From JAIRQX01 sp031556255 (GTDB lineage: Bacteria; Chrysiogenota; Deferribacteres; Deferribacterales; JAISNW01): a stretch of DNA of 13,776 nt. A model generated the notes under the pieces. The model was not told where the DNA came from and made no database searches. It saw only the letters and a program-made list of their open reading frames with translations. Positions within the stretch are counted from its first letter, which is position 1, and each line of letters opens with the position of its first letter. Positions 7,454-12,238 of the stretch are shown one piece after another. A program made the translations under genes and the position numbers. The DNA is taken from the NCBI GenBank assembly GCA_031556255.1, contig JAVBTI010000034.1, positions 1 to 13,776 of the forward strand. Reading direction: 5' to 3'.

Positions 7454-8577
7454 TGCCTGCCTCCGTCATCTTCGTCTATATACTGCTGACTCAGGGCGGA
7501 TATCAGACTGGCGGGGGTTATGAGTCCCTTCAGCCTGCCGTTTTCCGTCACGGGAACGCGGCTGATATTCTGTGTGTTCACCAGCTTGAGGACGTCCGGC
7601 ATAGAATCGGCCGGTTCTACAGTTATCATGTCAGTCTTCATTATGTCGCTCACGGGTATATTGAGGTTCGCCTGCCCCCGGATCTTCCTCGCGGTGGTAA
7701 ATCCCAAAAGCTCTCCGGCACGGTTCACCACAAACACGGCGTCTACGTGGTTTTCCCTCATCTTTTCCTGACAGCGGAGCAAAGTGGTGTACGGATAACA
7801 TACCACCGGGTCGTTGATCATTATGTCTCCGGCTTTAATAAGTTCCGGAGAGTTCCAGATGCGGTTTTTACCCACAAACTCCGTTACAAAGCCATCCGCC
7901 GGGTTTTTGAGGATATTTTCCGGCGTGTCGTATTGCAGAACGCGCCCCTCTTTCATAATGCAAATCATGTCTCCAACTTTAACGGCCTCATTCATATCAT
8001 GGGTCACGAAAACGATTGTTTTATGAAGATTGTTTTGGATGTTGATGAGCTCGTCCTGAAGCTGGCCTTTTGTTATAGGGTCGAGGGCGCTGAAGGGCTC
8101 GTCCATTAAGATTATTTCCGGATCATTGGCAAAGGCCCGCGCCACACCGACCCTCTGCTGCTGCCCACCTGAAAGCTGGCTGGGAAACCTGTGGGAAAGC
8201 GCGGGATCAAGCCCCGTCATTTCGAAAAGTTCCCCCAGCTTTCGCTCTACCTCATCTGGTGGTGAATTTTCAAGCCTGGGTATGATCGTGATGTTCTCAC
8301 GCACCGTCATATGAGGAAAAAGCCCGGTCTGCTGAATCACATACCCCATCTTCCGCCGCAGTCCTATCATATCAAGATTGCTGATATCCTCTCCCTTGAT
8401 ACGGATAACGCCTTCCGTCGGCCGCACGAGCCGGTTGATCATCTTGAGCATCGTGGTCTTACCGCAGCCGGACGGCCCCACGAGCGTGACTGTTTTACCC
8501 TCCGGAATCTCCAGGTTCATGCCGTCGATAACCTTTCGCTCCCTGTAGCGCTTCGTAACTTTTTCAAAAGTAATCAT
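7450..8577 (-). CDS. Osmoprotectant ABC importer ATPase with C-terminal CBS domains
   Basis: 375 residues from the chosen start. The ABC ATPase has every motif: Walker A GPSGCGKTT (34-42), Q-loop Gln82, signature LSGGQQQR (135-142), Walker B IILMDE (155-160), D-loop SALD (163-166) and switch His193. Residues from about 255 form two CBS repeats (DIMINDPVVCYPYTTL, then DIMKTDMITVEPADSM and ISRVPVTENGRLKGLIT). In OpuA-type and OpuC-type transporters CBS domains regulate activity by ionic strength or cyclic-di-AMP; here that is inference. It energises uptake by the fused permease/binding protein encoded immediately downstream. The start at 8577 is chosen because AGGAGGT lies 3 nt upstream and homologues begin MITFE-VTK; an ATG 25 codons further up would place this ribosome site inside the coding region and add a non-conserved hydrophobic tail. 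Confidence 0.94.
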   Translation of the reverse strand: MITFEKVTKRYRERKVIDGMNLEIPEGKTVTLVGPSGCGKTTMLKMINRLVRPTEGVIRIKGEDISNLDMIGLRRKMGYVIQQTGLFPHMTVRENITIIPRLENSPPDEVERKLGELFEMTGLDPALSHRFPSQLSGGQQQRVGVARAFANDPEIILMDEPFSALDPITKGQLQDELINIQNNLHKTIVFVTHDMNEAVKVGDMICIMKEGRVLQYDTPENILKNPADGFVTEFVGKNRIWNSPELIKAGDIMINDPVVCYPYTTLLRCQEKMRENHVDAVFVVNRAGELLGFTTARKIRGQANLNIPVSDIMKTDMITVEPADSMPDVLKLVNTQNISRVPVTENGRLKGLITPASLISALSQQYIDEDDGGRQ

Positions 8578-8580
8578 TAA

Positions 8581-8587
8581 ACCTCCT
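8581..8587 (-). promoter_or_regulatory. Ribosome binding site that sets the ATPase start
   Basis: AGGAGGT on the minus strand, 3 nt before the ATG at 8577. The spacing is slightly short, but the match is near perfect and it excludes the upstream in-frame ATG at 8652. Confidence 0.75.
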
Positions 8588-8640
8588 TTTTTATAGGTTA
8601 CACCTGAAATAAGATAATAAAATAACTCCAAGTATATATA

Positions 8641-8668
8641 ATAATAAAGCAAAATGAATAAATGTCAA
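8641..8668 (-). promoter_or_regulatory. Promoter of the osmoprotectant importer operon
   Basis: Minus strand: consensus TTGACA (8663-8668), a 16-nt spacer, then TATTAT (8641-8646); a second TATTAT occurs 3 nt further on. Surroundings are very A+T-rich. The predicted start near 8634 gives a leader of about 57 nt before the ATPase ATG. Confidence 0.65.
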
Positions 8669-8677
8669 ATTTTTGAC
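8664..8677. promoter_or_regulatory. Operator-like palindrome on the -35 of the importer promoter
   Basis: GTCAAA-TT-TTTGAC, perfect 6-bp arms, overlaps five of the six -35 bases of the minus-strand promoter. A protein bound here would block RNA polymerase. The right half also reads TTGACC on the + strand, which could be a weak -35 for the divergent glycosylase gene. Confidence 0.4.
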
Positions 8678-8798
8678 CAAATAGGGTATTTTTATTAAAT
8701 AAAATATTGGATTTCAGCGTGTTTGTTTGGTAAATTTAAAAAAATGCCAATATTTTTTATTGTTGAGAAATTCTGAAAAAGATCACATATTGCGGTAG

Positions 8799-9416
8799 AT
8801 GAAAACTATGCTCACATACGAATTTTTTAACAGGGACGCGACACTTGTTGCAAAAGAACTTCTGGGTAAGATATTGTGCCGTCAAACCGGAGGCATCTGG
8901 CGCAGGGCAAGGATCATAGAGACGGAAGCATACTATATCCACGAAAAAGGAAGCCACGCCAGCTTGGGCTACACCGAAAAGCGGAAAGCGCTCTTTATGC
9001 CGGCGGGCACAATATATATGTATTACGCCAGAGGGGGCGACTCGCTGAATATAAGTGCGGCGGGGGAAGGGAATGCGGTACTCATTAAGTCCGCCGTAGC
9101 CACGGAAGATAACAGCCCCGAAACTATTGAAATTATGTTGAAGGACAACCCGGTCAAAAGCTCCGGGAAACCCCGCCCCGTCGAACGCCTCTGTTCCGGC
9201 CAGACCATCCTGTGCAGGGCGCTGGGGCTGAAAGTCGGAGAGTGGGACGGCAAACAGTTCAATCCACTGGTCTTTTACGCGGAAGACACCGGCTACCGCC
9301 CGGAGAAAATATTATCCGCCCCCCGGCTGGGAATACCGAAAGGACGAAATGAAGAGCTCATACTGCGCTTTATTGACGCTAAATATCTGAAACATACCAC
9401 GAACGGCAGGGTGTAA
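8799..9416 (+). CDS. AAG/MPG-family 3-methyladenine DNA glycosylase (variant)
   Basis: 205 residues, cytoplasmic base-excision repair enzyme that removes alkylated purines such as 3-methyladenine from DNA. By family knowledge of human AAG, the catalytic Glu corresponds to Glu43 and the DNA-intercalating Tyr to Tyr45 (motif IIETEAYY, 39-46). His53, Tyr73/Tyr75 (GTIYMYY) and Asn84 (LNIS) also match pocket positions. Differences are clear: the usual RNR-MF stretch is KRKALF (61-66), the YG-H segment is ARGGD (77-81), and the position of AAG Arg182 is Lys97. The C-terminal part has an RLCSGQTILCRALGL stretch in place of the common GPGKL motif. The start is the first possible one, because an in-frame TAG directly precedes the ATG; only a weak GGTAG precedes it, so expression may be low. 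It diverges from the importer operon. Confidence 0.88.
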   Translation: MKTMLTYEFFNRDATLVAKELLGKILCRQTGGIWRRARIIETEAYYIHEKGSHASLGYTEKRKALFMPAGTIYMYYARGGDSLNISAAGEGNAVLIKSAVATEDNSPETIEIMLKDNPVKSSGKPRPVERLCSGQTILCRALGLKVGEWDGKQFNPLVFYAEDTGYRPEKILSAPRLGIPKGRNEELILRFIDAKYLKHTTNGRV

Positions 9417-9590
9417 GCGCTTTATATACGGCACCTGTGCCAAGGCGCGCCGCTATTCTTGTCACCGGTCAGCACACGTACGGCATCGCTAAATTCACTT
9501 AACCACATCCATGATATACCAATTGACTTATATTTACAATTCATATATTTTCATTAATGTCACTTTGCAAAAGTGAGGAAGGAGGGTTGA
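9417..9590. other. Intergenic region with candidate promoter for the small exported protein
   Basis: 174 nt. A short GGCAC-CT-GTGCC hairpin (9430-9441) follows the glycosylase stop without a T-run. TTGACT (9523-9528) and TATATT (9544-9549), 15 nt apart, are a possible + strand promoter for the next gene. Confidence 0.4.
9560..9576. promoter_or_regulatory. Palindrome in the leader of the small exported protein gene
   Basis: TCACTTT-GCA-AAAGTGA, perfect 7-bp arms, ends 4 nt before the GGAGG site. It would lie a few bases after the transcription start predicted from the TATATT box, so it could be a repressor operator or a 5' mRNA hairpin. Confidence 0.4.
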
Positions 9591-9968
9591 ATGTTCAATA
9601 AAGTCTTTACTTGCTTGCTTTTAGCGTTTGCAGTATCATGCGCCGCCGGTGTTACGGCACAGAAACCGGATCAGGTGGACGAAATCCTCACCCCGCCGGG
9701 AGCCAAACGTATCGGCCTGTCAAACTGGGATTTTACACTGGAAAGCACAGACTCGCTTGATAACCTGACCTCCTTTTACATCAGGGCGCTAAAATCACTT
9801 AACGCATACGGCTTTACGGAATCGAACCATCCGCAGTTTTCTGAATTGAAGATAAAGTGGCAATGGGAAGGCGGCTATAACAATAACAGGCGCCTCTCTA
9901 TCACAATCTACGATTCGCCGGGCGATAAGTATACGATACTGATTAAACGCGGTGTGATGGCGGAATGA
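9591..9968 (+). CDS. Small exported protein of unknown function
   Basis: 125 residues; I do not recognise the family. An N-terminal signal peptide is clear: MFNK, a hydrophobic stretch through LLLAFAVS, and either cleavage after VTA (before Gln24) or lipid attachment at Cys17, whose lipobox (AVSC) is poor. The mature part has a proline-containing start (LTPPGAKRI) and a helix with DSLDNLTSFYIRALKSLNAYGF (about 56-77). After it come alternating strands with charged ends (KIKWQWEGG, RRLSITIYD, YTILIKRG). This alpha/beta pattern of one amphipathic helix followed by a short sheet suggests a small compact periplasmic domain. A strong GGAGG site (9581-9585) sits 5 nt before the ATG, so it is very probably translated. 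It converges on the TonB receptor gene with only 15 nt between stops and no terminator in the gap. Confidence 0.8.
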   Translation: MFNKVFTCLLLAFAVSCAAGVTAQKPDQVDEILTPPGAKRIGLSNWDFTLESTDSLDNLTSFYIRALKSLNAYGFTESNHPQFSELKIKWQWEGGYNNNRRLSITIYDSPGDKYTILIKRGVMAE

Positions 9969-9983
9969 TATTGCCTTGCAGTG

Positions 9984-11996
9984 TTAAAATCTTACCGTTA
10001 GCCCCATTGAATATGTTCTGCCCGGCATCGGATAGTTGTACCTTGTCTCATAAAGTTCGTCCATAATATTGCGGACGGACATATCTATTCTTAAATTGTC
10101 GGTAATATTGAAAGCAAGGAACAGATGCAAGAGGTAATAGGCATCCAGAGATCCGGTTCCGTATGTATCAGTCCAGCGCTCGCCCATGTATTCAAAGACA
10201 GGCATAATGGATATATAGTCTTCCCATGGCAGGATTTCCACGTAGCTGTTCAGTGTAAATGCGGGGTAGTAAGTCATAGTTTTGGCATCCGTAACGCTCT
10301 TATCAATGGAATAGTCGCTCCAGGATAAGTTGACCCCCATATCCAGCCAGTGGGAGAAAAAGTATGTGGAGCTCAGTTCCAGGCCGTAAAAAGAAACGGC
10401 GTCCAGGTTGGTGGTAAATTCTGCCGAGTGGGACGAGTTGAAAGGGTCGGGGACTTTTATTACGGCCATTTTGTCGTTAACATGGCTGTAATATCCGGCG
10501 ATATCCACATTCAGGCTGTTGAAAAATATCCCTTTATAGCCCAGCTCGACGTGATCGGCCACCTCCGGCTTCAGGCTCGGGTTTGGCAGAGTCTCGCTCA
10601 CACGGGTGGAATAACGGTCGCTCATAGTGGGAAACTGGTTTCTTCTGGCGTAAGTCAGGCGAAGTTCATGATTTTCAATAAACTCATAAAACACTCCCGC
10701 CTGCCCGGCTAAAAGCCACTGATCCTCCGCGTCAATCTTGTATGACGACACCTGCATATATTCGGCAAACACATTTGCCCTGCTCCAGTAGGTGTCCGGA
10801 AGCAGGCTGTCAAACCCGCCGCTTACCGCTAAGCGCAATTTCCGGGCGGGCTGATACTCATATTCCATGCCAAGGGATATTTTGTTTTCTTTCACATGCA
10901 CGTCATTTCTATCCACCAGATCGTTTCGGTAGCCCCAGTGATCATCCTGGCGAAATGTGAGAGCCCCCCGCAAACTGTTCTTTTCGTTTATTATGTAGCC
11001 GGCATTTAAACTTGCGCCGGTGGCGTATTCATTATATTCGGTAATCCTGTTGGGCCTGTCGGCATCTACATGTATGAAACTTGAATAAGAGCTGAGGATA
11101 TTGTCATGAGTATCGTAAAAGACAAGGAGATTTACGCCCAGCTTGTCGGTCTCATAGTTACTGTGCAGGGATATGCTTTGATGCTCCCAGTCGTCCCAGC
11201 CCTGTAAGGAATATACCGGGCCTACCTCCGGCGGGTTCATCCCCCTGTCGGAGGACTGGTAGATGTAGGTCGCCCATACATCCAGATCGCTTGTAGGGGT
11301 AATGCCGGCGATAACGGTGGTTTTAAAGTCGTCGCTGTCGGAATAAAGTCTTTTGCCCTTATTCTGAACGCTTCCCTGCATGGGGGTGTAATTATCCGGC
11401 AGTCGGGTATGATCCACGTCCCTATACTGAATAGTTGCTTTCAAATAAAACAGATCCTGTTTTGTGCCTACGCTTGCCACGAGATTGTTGGCGGACAGGC
11501 TGAATCTGCTATCCATTTCAAGAGAGTCTCTCAGGTAAAGTTCAAAACCTTTTTTGGGCTTGGCCACGGTCAACAAAACAGCGCCGCCCATCCCGTTTGC
11601 TCCCATCATCATTGACGAATAGCCTTTTTGAATCAATATGCTTTCCATATCCCCAATCAGAAGGCTTCCGCTGTCTCCGCGGCCGTTAAAGGGGCTGGTT
11701 ACGGATATGCCGTCAACTATGATGGGTATATAGGAGCTGTCAAAGCCTCTTATGCTGAAAGAAGACTCCCCTCTCGCGTTGCCTTCGGAAAGGGTTACTC
11801 CCGGCACACTGCGCAGGGCCTGCTGCAGGTCCTGAACGCCGGTTTTCTCCATATAATTGCCGGAGATCTCGTTACCCCGCTGCTTTTGCCTTTCCGCCGA
11901 CACCTCCACGGAATCAAGGATGATCGGCTCAGGCTCTTCCGCAAAAGCAACGTAAGCACAGAGTATTAAAAAAACAACGGCTATATTTTTTATCAT
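9984..11996 (-). CDS. TonB-dependent outer-membrane receptor
   Basis: 670 residues. The signal peptide (1-19, ending AYVAFA before Glu20) is followed by a TonB-box-like segment LDSVEVSAER. The plug domain spans about residues 40-145 (LQQALRSVPGVTLSEGNARGESSFSIRG, then PIIVDGISVTSPFNG and GANGMGGAVLL). A beta-barrel rich in alternating aromatic strands continues to a terminal Phe, as required for outer-membrane insertion. The barrel end has the usual NIMDELYETRYNYPMPGRTYSMG signature. It would import a scarce ligand (iron chelate, cobalamin or similar) using TonB-ExbBD energy; nothing nearby identifies the ligand, since no ABC importer, esterase or cobalamin riboswitch is visible. AGGA (12006-12009) lies 9 nt before the ATG. 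The nucleotidase-domain gene upstream on the same strand is separated by a terminator, so this gene needs its own promoter, which I cannot identify with confidence. Confidence 0.93.
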   Translation of the reverse strand: MIKNIAVVFLILCAYVAFAEEPEPIILDSVEVSAERQKQRGNEISGNYMEKTGVQDLQQALRSVPGVTLSEGNARGESSFSIRGFDSSYIPIIVDGISVTSPFNGRGDSGSLLIGDMESILIQKGYSSMMMGANGMGGAVLLTVAKPKKGFELYLRDSLEMDSRFSLSANNLVASVGTKQDLFYLKATIQYRDVDHTRLPDNYTPMQGSVQNKGKRLYSDSDDFKTTVIAGITPTSDLDVWATYIYQSSDRGMNPPEVGPVYSLQGWDDWEHQSISLHSNYETDKLGVNLLVFYDTHDNILSSYSSFIHVDADRPNRITEYNEYATGASLNAGYIINEKNSLRGALTFRQDDHWGYRNDLVDRNDVHVKENKISLGMEYEYQPARKLRLAVSGGFDSLLPDTYWSRANVFAEYMQVSSYKIDAEDQWLLAGQAGVFYEFIENHELRLTYARRNQFPTMSDRYSTRVSETLPNPSLKPEVADHVELGYKGIFFNSLNVDIAGYYSHVNDKMAVIKVPDPFNSSHSAEFTTNLDAVSFYGLELSSTYFFSHWLDMGVNLSWSDYSIDKSVTDAKTMTYYPAFTLNSYVEILPWEDYISIMPVFEYMGERWTDTYGTGSLDAYYLLHLFLAFNITDNLRIDMSVRNIMDELYETRYNYPMPGRTYSMGLTVRF

Positions 11997-12044
11997 GACA
12001 GAAAATCCTATTTTAAAACTCTTCAGGCAAACTTTATTTATATT

Positions 12045-12070
12045 ATGAGACGGGCTTTTGCCCGCCTCAT
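12045..12070. repeat. Hairpin in the TonB receptor upstream region
   Basis: ATGAG-A-CGGGC / GCCCG-C-CTCAT, an 11-bp stem with one mismatch and a TTTT loop. There is no T-run after it in either direction. It lies between a TTGACA (minus strand, 12073-12078) and a TAATAT (12040-12045), but the 27-nt separation is too long for a normal promoter. Its core 12051-12066 matches 14 of 16 bases of the terminator core 12208-12223. Confidence 0.6.
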
Positions 12071-12096
12071 ACTGTCAATAAATTGGTTTTTGTCTC

Positions 12097-12194
12097 CGTC
12101 ATTCCGGCCTCCGAGCCGGAATCCAGATGAAATAAGTTGTGCCGCAGGCCCCTAATATTTTCATTCTGGATTGCGGGGCAAGCCCGCAATGACG
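12097..12194. repeat. 98-bp MITE-like/REP-like intergenic element
   Basis: The ends are exact inverted repeats (CGTCATT ... AATGACG). Each end is itself a hairpin: ATTCCGGC/GCCGGAAT (12101-12122, 6-nt loop) and ATTGCGGG/CCCGCAAT (12170-12190, 5-nt loop). Inner CCAG (12123-12126) and CTGG (12166-12169) also pair, so almost the whole arms mirror each other around an unrelated centre. No coding capacity. Sequences of this 'GTCATTCCGG ... TGGATTGCGGG' style are common as dispersed intergenic repeats in many bacteria. A copy number cannot be shown from one window. Confidence 0.65.
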
Positions 12195-12223
12195 AAAAAA
12201 AAGGGGGCGGGCCTTAGCCCGCC
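12195..12223 (-). terminator. Rho-independent terminator of the nucleotidase-domain gene
   Basis: Perfect 7-bp G+C stem GGCGGGC/GCCCGCC (12206-12212, 12217-12223) with a 4-nt loop, starting 15 nt past the stop codon. On the minus strand it is followed by CCC and eight T (A-run 12195-12202). This is the clearest terminator in the window, and it abuts the MITE-like element. Confidence 0.85.
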
Positions 12224-12238
12224 TTTCGGTGTTATCAG

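Larger units (their letters stand above)
8578..8798. other. Divergent promoter region, importer operon / DNA glycosylase
   Basis: 221 nt, strikingly A+T-rich, between two genes reading away from each other. It holds the importer ribosome site, promoter and palindrome. For the glycosylase on the + strand only a weak promoter is visible: TTGACC at 8673, then TAAATA 17 nt on. No small gene is evident. Confidence 0.6.
11997..12238. other. Repeat-rich intergenic region upstream of the TonB receptor gene
   Basis: 242 nt with no gene. In order it holds the receptor leader, a hairpin (12045-12070), a MITE-like double-hairpin element (12097-12194), and the terminator of the nucleotidase-domain gene (12195-12223). 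Confidence 0.7.

Noticed and set aside
7453..8109. 218-codon open frame on the + strand
   Set aside because: It is antisense to the ATPase gene, whose motifs are complete; the predicted peptide resembles no protein family.
8578..8652. 25-codon longer start for the importer ATPase (ATG at 8652)
   Set aside because: The extra residues are translated A+T-rich promoter DNA, and AGGAGGT directly precedes the internal ATG at 8577, where homologues begin.
9430..9441. GGCAC-CT-GTGCC as terminator of the glycosylase gene
   Set aside because: The stem is only 5 bp with a 2-nt loop, too tight to form well, and no T-run follows.
11997..12238. Cobalamin riboswitch upstream of the TonB receptor gene
   Set aside because: No B12-box-like sequence is visible; the structure present is explained by the hairpins, the repeat element and a terminator.
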